Positions 36,981-46,008 of a DNA stretch of 64,000 nucleotides are shown here, piece after piece. Positions within the stretch are counted from its first letter, which is position 1; every line of letters begins with the position of its first letter. A program made the position numbers and the translations under genes. Location: contig NZ_JANUEQ010000001.1 of assembly GCF_024807845.1 (NCBI RefSeq), positions 248,001 through 312,000 on the forward strand. Reading direction: 5' to 3'. This DNA comes from Klebsiella sp. BIGb0407. GTDB taxonomy: Bacteria; Pseudomonadota; Gammaproteobacteria; Enterobacterales; Enterobacteriaceae. The notes under the pieces are model-generated. The model did not search any database and was not told the origin of the DNA. It saw only the letters and a list, made by a program, of their open reading frames with translations.

Positions 36981-37760
36981 TCAGAAAAACATACTTTCAC
37001 CATCAGCCGGGATCAGCACTTTATCTTCAATACCCTGTTCCAGGGTGAATTCACGTAGCTCAGCGCGGGTCAGCAGACAGTGGTTAATGGCTTCCATATG
37101 TGAGGTTACGATGGTTGCCGTCGGTAAAAATTGAAGAGTACGCAGCGTGTCTTCTTTCCCCATGATAATTGGACCGTAGAGGTCGTTTACAGCATTGCCT
37201 GCATTCAGCACCACAATTTCTGGCTGGAAACGCTGGAGATTTCTCACATAAGGTTTAACCCAGACGGTATCGCCGGCGATATAGAGCGTTTTTTCGTCCG
37301 GGTGGGTGAATACCAGCCCACAGGCATCACCCAGTAAGCTTCCCAGCAGGGTATCGGCATATAAGTCATTACTTCCATGCTGGCCATCTGTTTTATAAAT
37401 AGTCAGGTCATCTCCAAAGCAATTTTCATCTTTGAGTACCCGGACATTAACAAATCCCTGAGAGCTAACCAGTGCGGCATCACTTTCATTCTGGGTATAA
37501 ATCATCATCTCTTTAGGGATTAATTGCTGGGCGGCTTCATCCCAGTGGTCAGTATGGGTGTGGGTCAGAATAATGATATCGACGGCGAGTAACTCAGCGA
37601 CTTCAACAGGCAAATCAACCATAGGGTTACGCAGGTGTGGTCGGGCATTTCCTACAAAACCCGGCCAGGCTTCCTTTTCAGCAAGCATAGGGTCGATAAG
37701 GAATTTTTTATCTGCGTATTCCAGCGTCAGTGTTGCATTGCGAATTTGAGTTAATTTCAT
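36981..37760 (-). CDS. Metallo-beta-lactamase-fold hydrolase
   Basis: A 259-residue MBL-fold protein of the UlaG/L-ascorbate lactonase-like type. Metal motif HTHTDHWD near residue 75, then DGQHG, IAGDTVW and SHMEAINHC supply the further ligands. ATG at 37760 is supported by GGAG eight bases upstream; an alternative at 37796 adds 12 residues. Substrate unknown. Probable target of, or cotranscribed with, the GlxA-type regulator that follows. Confidence 0.87.
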   Translation of the reverse strand: MKLTQIRNATLTLEYADKKFLIDPMLAEKEAWPGFVGNARPHLRNPMVDLPVEVAELLAVDIIILTHTHTDHWDEAAQQLIPKEMMIYTQNESDAALVSSQGFVNVRVLKDENCFGDDLTIYKTDGQHGSNDLYADTLLGSLLGDACGLVFTHPDEKTLYIAGDTVWVKPYVRNLQRFQPEIVVLNAGNAVNDLYGPIIMGKEDTLRTLQFLPTATIVTSHMEAINHCLLTRAELREFTLEQGIEDKVLIPADGESMFF

Positions 37761-37890
37761 TGAGAGCTCCAGTGATAAATCCGTATTTTGCTGCAACCAC
37801 CCCGTTGTCAGAACAAGGTGGCTGCGAATGGACTCACTGTAACGGCGGGAGGGTATTAATGGTGACAGGCTCTCAGGTCAATTGTCGATG

Positions 37891-37920
37891 AAATCAGGCC
37901 AATCGGCAGTGGCCTGATTT
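37891..37920 (-). terminator. Terminator of the FUSC gene
   Basis: Perfect 11-base inverted repeat (AAATCAGGCCA and its complement, eight-base loop) just after the stop of the minus-strand FUSC-type gene at 37943. The stem begins and ends with A/T triplets, giving a short T run on the transcript. Confidence 0.75.
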
Positions 37921-37942
37921 TAACGGACAGCGTAGCTGTTGC

Positions 37943-38926
37943 TCAGACCTTGGCAGGCGCTTCTTCAGGTCGTAATTTACCTAACACAATACTGGCGACG
38001 ATGGCGACACAACCGCCAATAAAGGTTTCATAGACCCGTGAGAATGGCAGTAAATAGGTAGGATCATGCAGAAACTCTGTCTGTTCCAGTAACAACAGAA
38101 CAAATACGGTAATCGCAAAGGTTTTCGCCGTATAGTTCATTTTTAAAAAACTGGGCAGTAAAAAAACCACCACGCCGAGGATGCCGAAATAGAGATAAAT
38201 ATGGGTGAAGCTAATGAGGTTGAAAAGCGCAATAATAAATAAGGCGCCCAGCAGACTCCCGGCAAACCTTAAACAGGTTGTCTTTAAGATATTCAGTTCT
38301 TTTGGCCTTAATAACACAATAAAGGTCAGTGGCGCCCAGTAGGCACGATACAGGTCAAGATAGTCTGGCAGAGCAAGGCTTGCGAACAGGAAAGCGCTAT
38401 AGATTAAGGCGCGCAGTGGAATGTTTTTTTCACCGGTATAGGTTTGTCTGGCAAAGAGGCCGTTTCTGAAGGCATTATTGTCAAAGTGTTTATGCTTAAG
38501 CAATGCGAGGCAGAAGAGGCTGATAGTGATACCGGTAATATAGGCCAGGGGTAATTCAATCTTCACGGCCGGTAGCGTTGTGCCAAGGCTTGAGAAAATA
38601 ATTAAAAAAGGAATGGTACGATCGATATAAAGATCTTTGTTATAGGCGACGTAGTAGAAGCAAGAAACACAGAACAGATAGAAATAGAATCCAACCGACA
38701 GCTTTAGCAGAAAGCCGAGTCCCGCCCCTGCCAGTACGAGTAGCAGTAAAAACCAGATATACAGGACATTGCCTTCCTCCGGCTTGGCTTCATAGATGAT
38801 ATGGGTGAAGAGGACGGTGATAACCCCAAATACGGCGCCGATGACGCCAAAAAGGCTAAAACAAACAAGGCTGTTCAGCAACGCGATAAAAAAGAACACA
38901 CCATTATTTCGAAAACTAACCTGCAT
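37943..38926 (-). CDS. FUSC-family inner membrane protein
   Basis: A 327-residue membrane protein with about ten hydrophobic helices in two sets separated by a cytoplasmic segment (residues 145-180, LLKHKHFDNNAFRNGLFARQTYTGEKN). It resembles the fusaric-acid-resistance-like (FUSC_2) membrane module but lacks the large soluble domains of YccS or AaeB. The second set with YRAYWAPLTFIVLLRP is the most family-like piece. ATG at 38926 is preferred to a start six codons earlier. No operon partners; substrate unknown. Confidence 0.78.
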   Translation of the reverse strand: MQVSFRNNGVFFFIALLNSLVCFSLFGVIGAVFGVITVLFTHIIYEAKPEEGNVLYIWFLLLLVLAGAGLGFLLKLSVGFYFYLFCVSCFYYVAYNKDLYIDRTIPFLIIFSSLGTTLPAVKIELPLAYITGITISLFCLALLKHKHFDNNAFRNGLFARQTYTGEKNIPLRALIYSAFLFASLALPDYLDLYRAYWAPLTFIVLLRPKELNILKTTCLRFAGSLLGALFIIALFNLISFTHIYLYFGILGVVVFLLPSFLKMNYTAKTFAITVFVLLLLEQTEFLHDPTYLLPFSRVYETFIGGCVAIVASIVLGKLRPEEAPAKV

Positions 38927-39108
38927 TTTACCCCCACAACTCAACGTTTATCATCGTACAGATACCTTAGTATAAGACTGACGAAAAAAATGGGTTTATT
39001 TTTTAGTTTAGCGGGGCGGTGTGCCAGTCAGATGTCATTTGGGTATGATGCCATCGCGACGATAAACGGTCGCGATGAAAATGCCTAAAAAATTACAGAC
39101 CACGTCAA

Positions 39109-39474
39109 TTAAGCTATTTCGTTCTCTACCGGAATATCATCAAGATGCGTATAGATTTTTAACCCCAGCTCTTTACCGATACGCACATCATTATCCGCAC
39201 CCTTTGATGCACCCGGAATTCGTAATATCGCGTTACAGCAGTGGATCAGTCGATGTGCGACTGGGTAGAGATAGGTTTCACTGATCTCATCACCAATCTC
39301 TTGTGACCCGGCAGCCCGGGCAATCGGTAATGCCAGCCATTCACCGACCACCGGAGTATGGCCTTTATGGTAGATTTCCAGGGCGGTACGTTCAAACGCT
39401 TGCAGATTAGCGTGGACCAAGGCCTGGTTTCCTTCAGTGCCACTGCGCACCGGACCGGCAATCAGAATTAACAT
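39109..39474 (-). CDS. DUF4406 / nucleoside 2-deoxyribosyltransferase-like protein
   Basis: A 121-residue protein starting [16 protein letters not shown], a Rossmann-like first strand seen in the DUF4406/nucleoside deoxyribosyltransferase group. A later segment ([30 protein letters not shown]) resembles the catalytic-end pattern of that fold (cDa.lr.pG.S.Gtd.E...A). Catalytic function cannot be confirmed. It overlaps the upstream Nudix gene by seven bases and so is made with it, suggesting joint action on a nucleotide or nucleotide sugar. Confidence 0.75.
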   Translation of the reverse strand: MLILIAGPVRSGTEGNQALVHANLQAFERTALEIYHKGHTPVVGEWLALPIARAAGSQEIGDEISETYLYPVAHRLIHCCNAILRIPGASKGADNDVRIGKELGLKIYTHLDDIPVENEIA

Positions 39475-40061
39475 GGGGCTTTTTCCTCAGAATATAGTTT
39501 TAATGCCAGGTGCTGGAGTAACATGATGGTTTTGCCATCCATAATTTCTCCGCTGGCTATCGCCGACATAGCCCGTTCAAGCGGCCACTCCAGGACTTCG
39601 ATATCCTCTCCTTCCTCTGCCAGCCCGCCGCCAGAGTTTTGACGATTTTTTTCCTGGTATTCGGCAATAAAAAAGTACAGTTTTTCGGTAACTGAGCCGG
39701 GACTCATATAGGCTTCCATCACTTTATGAACCTGACTAACGCGATACCCGGTTTCTTCTTCCGCTTCAGCGACAATGCGCGTTTCAGGGGAGGCGTTATC
39801 CAGCAAACCTGCTGCTGCCTCAATCAGAAAACCATCATGGCCGTTGATAAAAGCGGGTAAGCGGAATTGCCTGGTCAGTACTACGGTGCGTTTTTGGCGA
39901 TTATAGAGCAGGATCACTGCACCATTACCCCGGTCATAGGCCTCGCGCTGCTGTTCCTGCCATTGACCGTCGCTACGTTGTAGTTCGAAGGTGTATTTTT
40001 TCAGTATGTACCAGTTATCGGATAACAACTGTTCACGAATATTGCGTATTTTTTGCTGCAT
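39468..40061 (-). CDS. NudK-like Nudix hydrolase
   Basis: A 197-residue protein collinear with E. coli NudK, a GDP-mannose pyrophosphatase ([66 protein letters not shown]). The Nudix box is [22 protein letters not shown]. Compared with GX5EX7REUXEEXGU the first glutamate is serine and the arginine of RE is alanine, although the three metal-binding glutamates remain. ATG at 40061 has GAGGGA upstream. Divergent from the DeoR gene at 40142. It looks like a NudK paralogue with altered specificity. Confidence 0.85.
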   Translation of the reverse strand: MQQKIRNIREQLLSDNWYILKKYTFELQRSDGQWQEQQREAYDRGNGAVILLYNRQKRTVVLTRQFRLPAFINGHDGFLIEAAAGLLDNASPETRIVAEAEEETGYRVSQVHKVMEAYMSPGSVTEKLYFFIAEYQEKNRQNSGGGLAEEGEDIEVLEWPLERAMSAIASGEIMDGKTIMLLQHLALKLYSEEKAPC

Positions 40062-40141
40062 GGTATTCCCTCGGCGGATGACAAGGTCGACATTATCATG
40101 CATAATCGTGCAAGATCAAGACCAGACACGAATGAGGTTTT

Positions 40142-40897
40142 ATGCTCTCCAGTCAACGTAAAAAACAGATTCTGGCCCTTCTTGCCAGTGAAAATCAGGT
40201 GATGTCTCGCGAGCTAAGCGTGCATTTTGGCGTCTCTGAAGATTCAATAAGGCGTGATTTACGTGAATTAGCTGCTGAAGGACTATTGCAGCGAGTGTAT
40301 GGCGGGGCATTGCCGGTTTCTGCCGCTATTGCACCTTTTGAAACGCGCAAAACCGTGCAAATTGGATCCAAGCAGCGTATTGCCCGAACCGCTGTTCAGC
40401 TTATTCAGCCAGGCCAGGTAGTAATGATTGATGGTGGCACCACCACGGCGGAAATGGTGAAATTACTACCTACAGATCTCGCCTTTACGGCCATTACCCA
40501 CAGCCCAAGCATTGCCCTCGCACTTGTCGATTTTCCCCTGGTGGAAGTGATTATGCTGGGAGGCCAGCTGTATCGGCATTCACTGGTTTCAGTCGGTTCG
40601 GCGGTGCTGGAGTCGATAGCCAGGATCAATGCTGACTTATTCTTTATGGGGGTCACCGGTGTGCATAAAACCGCGGGACTGACAACGGGAAATTATGAAG
40701 AGGCTGGCGTTAAACGGGCACTGGCAGCTCGCGCCGCTGAAACTGTGGTGATGGTTTCAGCGGAAAAACTCAATTCGGCCTCGGCCTTTGTTATTGGTGA
40801 ACTGACGCTGGCCAGCACGTTTATCTTTGACGGTGAGCCGGATAAGGATATGCGCAGGGTTCTGGAGCAAAAACAGATAACCCTGCTAACCTGTTAA
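40142..40897 (+). CDS. DeoR/GlpR-family regulator
   Basis: A 251-residue DeoR-type repressor. The helix-turn-helix is at residues 18-45 (MSRELSVHFGVSEDSIRRDLREL) followed by YGGALP. The effector domain carries the sugar-phosphate-binding pattern IDGGTTTAEMVKLL, TVVTHSP-like TAITHSPSIA, LGGQLYRHSLVSVG and FMGVTGVHKTAGLTTGNYEEA. It is divergent from the Nudix-DUF4406 operon with an 80-base gap and probably represses it in response to a phosphorylated sugar. Confidence 0.9.
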   Translation: MLSSQRKKQILALLASENQVMSRELSVHFGVSEDSIRRDLRELAAEGLLQRVYGGALPVSAAIAPFETRKTVQIGSKQRIARTAVQLIQPGQVVMIDGGTTTAEMVKLLPTDLAFTAITHSPSIALALVDFPLVEVIMLGGQLYRHSLVSVGSAVLESIARINADLFFMGVTGVHKTAGLTTGNYEEAGVKRALAARAAETVVMVSAEKLNSASAFVIGELTLASTFIFDGEPDKDMRRVLEQKQITLLTC

Positions 40898-40905
40898 TCT
40901 ATTCT

Positions 40906-40939
40906 GCCTGCCAGAGCGAGTATATTTTATACGGCAGGC
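40906..40939. terminator. Hairpin between convergent deoR-type and nitroreductase genes
   Basis: Seven-base GC stem (GCCTGCC / GGCAGGC) with a 20-base AT-rich loop in an 81-base convergent gap. Weak candidate. Confidence 0.35.
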
Positions 40940-40978
40940 TACAGTAGTCAGGTATGAAACAAGAATAGCCTTATGTTG

Positions 40979-41830
40979 TTATTTCAGGCCAAAACCACGA
41001 GACTGCACGGTTGCGCGTAAGTGTTCTCTGCCACCCATATAATCCATGCTGGTGGCGGATTCGCGGACTGCTTCCTGCCAGGTTTTTGGCTTCATATTCT
41101 GTGAGGTTCTGAAATCCAGAAAGGCAGTTTCAAAATCTTGCAGATAATCGCGATAGCCCTCTCTGTCATATTGATTGTAATGCAACACCACCGGCTGGGC
41201 AGGGCGAGGACGAATCTTAGCGATCTGCTTATTGTCTGGTTTGCCGACTACCATGCCGAAGGTGACGAAACTCTGCTGCGGAAGATTTATTATCTCAGCA
41301 ACTTCTTTGGCTGCATTTCGCATCAATCCCATATAAACAATACCCAGCCCCATAGACTCAGCGGCTAATGCCGCATTTTGCGCTGCCAGAGAGGCATCAA
41401 TAGCAGCCATTAAAAATGAATCGAGATAATCAAAAACCACCGGATCTCCGCCTTGCTCTCTGGTGATTTCAGCACTGCGAGATAAATCAGCAATCCAAAG
41501 AAGGAGTAACGGTGCTTCTTCCACGTAGGGGATTCTATCTGTTGGTACTGTCGCGGCAACGGTATCTGCCAGTTTTTGTTTAAGGCATTTATCCGTCACG
41601 GCCACGACGCTCCACTGATGAAGGCCTGATGAATTAGATGCTGATTGCGCGGCAGCAACCATGGTTTCAATTGTCCCATCAGGAAGCGCATCGGGTGAAA
41701 AATTACGAACCGATTTATGGCTTAGCATCATTTCAATCTGAGGGGTCCGGATGATATTTTCTGGTTTGCTCTGGGCGGCACCGTAGCGTTGTTCCAGCAG
41801 TGAGGCTAATTTATGTTGTGATGAGTGCAT
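40979..41830 (-). CDS. NADPH-dependent nitroreductase-family flavoprotein (NfsA-like)
   Basis: A 283-residue FMN oxidoreductase of the NfsA/FRP group. It shows the FMN-contact segments HKSVRNFSPDALPDG, AAQSASNSSGLHQWSVV and the family segment AAQNAALAAESMGLGIVYMGLMRN, with VGKPD in the active-site loop. Length is larger than NfsA (240) because of extensions at both ends. It probably reduces quinones, nitro compounds or flavin. Divergent from a LysR gene 131 bases away, which probably controls it. Confidence 0.87.
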   Translation of the reverse strand: MHSSQHKLASLLEQRYGAAQSKPENIIRTPQIEMMLSHKSVRNFSPDALPDGTIETMVAAAQSASNSSGLHQWSVVAVTDKCLKQKLADTVAATVPTDRIPYVEEAPLLLLWIADLSRSAEITREQGGDPVVFDYLDSFLMAAIDASLAAQNAALAAESMGLGIVYMGLMRNAAKEVAEIINLPQQSFVTFGMVVGKPDNKQIAKIRPRPAQPVVLHYNQYDREGYRDYLQDFETAFLDFRTSQNMKPKTWQEAVRESATSMDYMGGREHLRATVQSRGFGLK

Positions 41831-41961
41831 AGTGGATTTAATCTCCTGATTTATGACTTAATAATCACAGGATATCGGGATTATTTTGTCAGATAATCTC
41901 CTTTTTTTCGTCTTCTGTTTCTACAACCGTGCACAATAATCGGCTAAAAGGTAGGACTGCT

Positions 41962-42861
41962 ATGGATCATCTCGAAGCTATACGTACATTTCAGCGCATT
42001 GTTGAGACACGGTCATTCACCAAGGCTGCTGCGCATCTCGATACCCCGCGTTCGACGGTGAGTAAATTATTACGAGAACTGGAATCTCACCTTGGGGTAA
42101 AGCTGATTCACCGGACTACCCGAACGGTGAATTTAACGACCGAGGGGGCAGAGTATTACCGGCGGATGAGCAAAATCATCACCAAAATTGATGAAACTGA
42201 GACGGATCTGCGTGATATGGGCACCGCTGCAAGAGGGCGATTGCGGATTGACTTGCATTCCTCGCTCGCGGGCTTTGTGCTTATACCCAAGTTGAAAGAA
42301 TTTCAGGCGCGTTATCCTGACATACAGCTGGCATTGGGCGTGGGTGACAGACCGGTAAATTTGATTGAAGAGGGTGTTGACTGCGTGATCCGTGCAGGTG
42401 AGCTGGCTGACTCTTCTCTGCAGGCTAAAATATTATATAAAGACCGGCTAATAACTTGTGCGAGTCCGGATTATCTTGAACGTTATGGTATTCCAGCTAG
42501 TCCCGAAGAGCTGGAGAAAAATCATAAAATTGTTGGTTATTTTAGCGCAGGAACCGGGGAGGTCTGGCCGCTTCGTTTTCGTCATCGTGGAGTGGAAAAG
42601 CAAATAGCGCGTTTCGATATTGCGGCAAATGACAGTGTCTCACAGATCAATATGATGGTTAACGGGCTCGGAGTCGGACAAACTCACACTTCGGTTGTCG
42701 CTCAATTTATCCAGTCCGGACAGCTAGTGGCGTTGATGGAAGATATCACCCATCTGCGCATTCCGGTTTCCATTATTTATCCTCCAGCCAAACAGCTTAA
42801 TGCTCGGGTGAGACTATTTATCGACTGGCTGGTTGAGCATTTATCGGATAGTCCTCAATAG
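41962..42861 (+). CDS. LysR-family transcriptional regulator
   Basis: A 299-residue LysR protein. The winged HTH is at 18-65 (RSFTKAAAHLDTPRSTVSKLLRELESHLGVKLIHRTTR); the sensor domain follows. ATG at 41962 is chosen because AGG sits nine bases upstream and MDHLEAIRTFQRIV matches the family N-terminus; a frame from 41929 is less likely. Divergent from the nitroreductase gene. Confidence 0.9.
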   Translation: MDHLEAIRTFQRIVETRSFTKAAAHLDTPRSTVSKLLRELESHLGVKLIHRTTRTVNLTTEGAEYYRRMSKIITKIDETETDLRDMGTAARGRLRIDLHSSLAGFVLIPKLKEFQARYPDIQLALGVGDRPVNLIEEGVDCVIRAGELADSSLQAKILYKDRLITCASPDYLERYGIPASPEELEKNHKIVGYFSAGTGEVWPLRFRHRGVEKQIARFDIAANDSVSQINMMVNGLGVGQTHTSVVAQFIQSGQLVALMEDITHLRIPVSIIYPPAKQLNARVRLFIDWLVEHLSDSPQ

Positions 42862-42879
42862 AGCTATTGGGGCACTAAT

Positions 42880-42907
42880 CGCTGCTCCTGGGGGCCGATA
42901 AGCAGCG
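42880..42907. terminator. Hairpin between convergent LysR and cupin genes
   Basis: Seven-base stem (CGCTGCT / AGCAGCG) around a 14-base G-rich loop, between the LysR stop and the cupin stop. Possible bidirectional terminator; T content is low. Confidence 0.4.
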
Positions 42908-42922
42908 TTATGGCACTGAAAA

Positions 42923-43264
42923 TCAGTCAACAATAAAGAGTCTGGCACCCTGTTTTGTGCTGGATTGATGGGGTTCTGCATTATCGCCCACCTGATAACT
43001 CATTCCCGGGGTTAAAACAAATTTACGCCCGTCTTCAAGCACGGTTTCCAGTTCACCTTCCAGGCAAAAAAGAACATGTCCTTTCTTGCACCAGTGATCG
43101 GCGAGGTAGCCCGGAGTATATTCAACCATTCTTACCCGAATTTGATTCGGTTTCTCACCAAAGAACTGGGTACGCCAGTAAGCCATGCCGGTTTCTCCTG
43201 CATGCTCAGTTTTTTCTATTTCATTCCAGTTGGTGGTGCCAAAAGCAAATGCATCAAGTTTCAT
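42923..43264 (-). CDS. DHCW-motif cupin protein
   Basis: A 113-residue single-domain cupin. The metal-binding first motif is YLADHWCKKGHVLFCLEGELE, the second is GMSYQVGDNAEPHQSS. An ATG at 43264 gives the family length; the open frame extends 80 codons further upstream through the divergent regulator start and is not coding there. Function unknown. Divergent from the DeoR gene at 43415, sharing a 150-base control region with it. Confidence 0.85.
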   Translation of the reverse strand: MKLDAFAFGTTNWNEIEKTEHAGETGMAYWRTQFFGEKPNQIRVRMVEYTPGYLADHWCKKGHVLFCLEGELETVLEDGRKFVLTPGMSYQVGDNAEPHQSSTKQGARLFIVD

Positions 43265-43365
43265 TCTGCCGTTCTCATTGTCAGTAAAGTCTTCTACGCT
43301 CAGATGAGTCTGTTCTAACGTTATACATAAATGATTAATTCCACAACATAGCGTTAACTTATTGT

Positions 43366-43399
43366 TTGCGGTATTATGCTGTTTATTGCAGTATTTTGC
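43366..43399. promoter_or_regulatory. Direct-repeat operator candidate before the DeoR gene
   Basis: TTGCGGTATTATGC at 43366-43379 is repeated as TTGCAGTATTTTGC at 43386-43399: 12 of 14 bases identical with a 20-base period, two helical turns, so both copies face the same side of DNA. It sits in the shared region of the cupin and DeoR genes, immediately before the regulator's ribosome site, fitting autoregulation. Inference from repeat structure only. Confidence 0.55.
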
Positions 43400-43414
43400 G
43401 GTGAGGAGGTCATA

Positions 43415-44161
43415 ATGCATAAAACAGCCAGACAGCAGTTTCTGATGGAACTGCTGATGAAAGAAGGGCAGGCGGACATCCACTCTCTGGTCGAAAAATT
43501 GCAAGTTTCAGCGGATACCGTTCGTCGGGATCTGGCAGAGCTAGAAAAAAAGGGTCTTGCCCAGAAAAACCATGGTGGTGCCGTTGCGCTTAATCTCTCG
43601 GTAATGAGTCGTACTGAAAGAAGTGTGCTGATCCCAGAGATTAAATTAAACATTGGACGCTTAGTTGCAGACAAAATCCCCCGTTGTTCAACGATTTTCC
43701 TTGATGCTGGCAGTACGCTGTTAGGCGTTGCAACTCTGTTGAACGGGCCAATGACGGTGATCACTTCTTCACTGGATATTGCCTATCAGCTCAGTGATAA
43801 ACCTGAAATAGAACTGATTCTGCTCGGGGGGAGATGGGATATGCAGCAGCGTCTTTTTTCTGGTAGTGCAACCTTGATGCTACTGGAAAAATACCGGGCA
43901 GATATAGCCATACTCGGTGCCTGTGCACTCCACGCAAAATTTGGACTCACCGCAGGGCAAGAGGCTGATGCTGAGGTTAAACGTGCCATGCTGGCTTCCA
44001 GTAACGAACACTGGCTGGTGGCCGATCATATGAAGCTGAATCGCTGTGAACCTTATCAGGTTGCACCGTTATCAGAAATAAATCAGCTGTTCCTGAATTC
44101 ACCCTGGAGTGAGTTTGAAGATACTGGCTCGACACATATAAATTTAACCCATTCCCTATAG
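43415..44161 (+). CDS. DeoR/GlpR-family regulator
   Basis: A 248-residue DeoR-type regulator. Helix-turn-helix at 18-43 (DIHSLVEKLQVSADTVRRDLAELEKKGLAQKNHGGAV), effector domain with IFLDAGSTLLGVA, TSSLDIAYQL, LILLGGRWD and ILGACALHAKFGLTAGQEADAEVK. ATG at 43415 has a near-perfect ribosome site GAGGAGGT. Downstream, 13 bases away, is a YdgJ-like dehydrogenase gene, so the regulator probably controls its own operon. Confidence 0.9.
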   Translation: MHKTARQQFLMELLMKEGQADIHSLVEKLQVSADTVRRDLAELEKKGLAQKNHGGAVALNLSVMSRTERSVLIPEIKLNIGRLVADKIPRCSTIFLDAGSTLLGVATLLNGPMTVITSSLDIAYQLSDKPEIELILLGGRWDMQQRLFSGSATLMLLEKYRADIAILGACALHAKFGLTAGQEADAEVKRAMLASSNEHWLVADHMKLNRCEPYQVAPLSEINQLFLNSPWSEFEDTGSTHINLTHSL

Positions 44162-44174
44162 TCTGGAGATAACG

Positions 44175-45251
44175 ATGAGTAACACTAAAGATATCAACGT
44201 GGCGTTAATCGGTTATGGATTTGTCGGTAAAACCTTTCACGCGCCATTAATCCTTTCTGTACCCGGATTGAAGCTTACCGTCGTTTCATCCAGCAATGCA
44301 GATAAAGTTAACAAAGACTTGCCTGATGTCAGGGTTGTCGCTTCTCCTGAGATAGCGATTAATGATCCTGATATTGATCTGATTGTTATCGCGTCGCCTA
44401 ACGAGACCCATGCGCCATTAGCCAAAATGGCACTGAACGCAGGTAAACATGTCGTTGTCGATAAACCCTTCACGCTCAATATTGATGAGGCGAGAGAGTT
44501 AGCTATTCTGGCCGAAGAGAAGAAACGCCTGTTATCTGTGTTTCAAAATCGACGCTGGGACTCAGATTATTTAGGCGTTAAGAAGGTGATTGAGTCGGGC
44601 GTTCTTGGTGAGGTCAAACATTTCGAGTCCCATATTGACCGTTTTCGCCCTGAGGTTCGCGATCGCTGGAGAGAGCATAATATCCCGGGCAGTGGATTAT
44701 GGTTCGATATTGGACCCCATATTATTGATCAGACTTTACAGCTTTTTGGTCTGCCGGAAAGCGTTTATGGCAATATCGCTGTTCTGCGTAAAGGGGCTGA
44801 GATTAATGACTGGGCCCATGTGATCCTGAATTATCCCGGCCATAAAGTTATTCTGCACGCAAGTATGCTGGTGGCGGGTGGTGTAATGCGTTTCTCAGTT
44901 CATGGGGATAAAGGCAGTCTCATCAAGAAAAATGCCGATCAGCAGGAAAGTCAGTTACTTGCTGGCATCTTGCCTGGCTCCGAAACCTGGGGGGATGATA
45001 ATGATGACTTGGTTTTATTCGACGGTCAGCAGCAGTCCACCAGGATTAAAGCCCCGAAAGGTGACCAGCGTCAGTACTATATGCAAACTCGTGATGCCAT
45101 AAATGGTGATGGCGCTAACCCAGTGACTCCGGTTCAGGCGATTGCGGTAATGGCCGTTCTTGAAGCTGCCGTTCTGTCATCTGAATCCGGGCAAGTTCAG
45201 AAAGTGGCACTCAGTCAGTCTGAAACGGAAAGTTATAATCATACCCTTTAG
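44175..45251 (+). CDS. YdgJ-like Gfo/Idh/MocA oxidoreductase
   Basis: A 358-residue NAD(P)-dependent dehydrogenase. N-terminal Rossmann motif is ALIGYGFVGKTFHAPL; the signature VVVDKPFT carries the catalytic lysine; the C-terminal domain has FQNRRWDSDYLGVKK and FDIGPHIIDQTLQLFGLP. It aligns with E. coli YdgJ (shared KTFHAPLI, NRRWDSD, FRP.VRDRWRE) but is likely a paralogue. Cotranscribed with the DeoR gene, so a sugar or polyol substrate is plausible but not proven. Confidence 0.9.
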   Translation: MSNTKDINVALIGYGFVGKTFHAPLILSVPGLKLTVVSSSNADKVNKDLPDVRVVASPEIAINDPDIDLIVIASPNETHAPLAKMALNAGKHVVVDKPFTLNIDEARELAILAEEKKRLLSVFQNRRWDSDYLGVKKVIESGVLGEVKHFESHIDRFRPEVRDRWREHNIPGSGLWFDIGPHIIDQTLQLFGLPESVYGNIAVLRKGAEINDWAHVILNYPGHKVILHASMLVAGGVMRFSVHGDKGSLIKKNADQQESQLLAGILPGSETWGDDNDDLVLFDGQQQSTRIKAPKGDQRQYYMQTRDAINGDGANPVTPVQAIAVMAVLEAAVLSSESGQVQKVALSQSETESYNHTL

Positions 45252-45370
45252 TCTGGGTTAAGCATTGAGGTTATGGCACGGAACACAACCGTGGTTCGTG
45301 CCATACATCTGTAACTGGGGATTGATACTGTCACCGGATATGACGTTTTTGTCTCGGTCTCTGTTGCTTG

Positions 45371-45583
45371 CTAGCCTATTTTTCTGCACAGGTACTTATT
45401 TTTAATCACACCGTCAAAAAAACGACCTTTAGACACTACGCCTAAAAAGGTTTCATAAGTATGTGCAGGTACGTCGACATACTGATAAATGCCAAGTTCG
45501 AAGAATTCGATTTCAAGAACTTTTGTTTCTTTGTTGTAACCAATTGATTTTATTCTTGATGATTTAACTTCATTACGTCGCAT
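45371..45583 (-). CDS. KTSC-domain small protein
   Basis: A 70-residue protein. The KTSC domain pattern (SSRIKSIGYNKETKVLEIEFFELGIYQYVDVPAHTYETFL....KGRFF...I) fills the whole length. Such domains occur singly or fused to nucleic-acid enzymes; the function is unknown. No neighbours on the strand. First gene of the accessory stretch. Confidence 0.82.
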   Translation of the reverse strand: MRRNEVKSSRIKSIGYNKETKVLEIEFFELGIYQYVDVPAHTYETFLGVVSKGRFFDGVIKNKYLCRKIG

Positions 45584-46008
45584 TTTTATCTTAAAGCCCC
45601 ACTAACCGTTTAAACTTGATGGATAATCTCACCAGTGCACTGACTCTCGTATCACGGAGTTCAGGATATCATACCGCATTGTTCGTTAAGGATATTTAAC
45701 ATCCTGGGTCAATGTTACCCTTATTACTGACTTGATGGCTGATATTTATCACTAAAGGATACCTCATCAGGGACTACGGCACCCATCTATCCTTCTTATT
45801 ATTCATTTTGCTGAGCATGAAGGATGCTTGGGTTGACTGTCTGCATGGCAGTGCAACGACGGATGGAAATGTGACTTATGGTGGTGGGAGAACTCATAGT
45901 TTTAGGAAATAGCGAAATCTAATAATGATAGTTCTGGTTGTTTTTTGAACAAGAATGTATCTTCTATTCGGAAACATTGAAGCATGATGTTATTAATAGA
46001 GGTGGAAG
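45584..46008. other. Gene-poor spacer upstream of lipoprotein copy 1
   Basis: 425 bases with no supported ORF. The last 60 bases resemble the corresponding stretch before the second lipoprotein gene at 51639 (a T run, then AAACAT...ATGTTA, then a G-rich ribosome site), so the promoter region appears duplicated with the gene. No other structure recognised. Confidence 0.4.

Noticed and set aside
43265-43504. 80-codon N-terminal extension of the cupin gene
   Set aside because: It runs antisense through the start of the DeoR gene and its control region, and the family length is about 110 residues.
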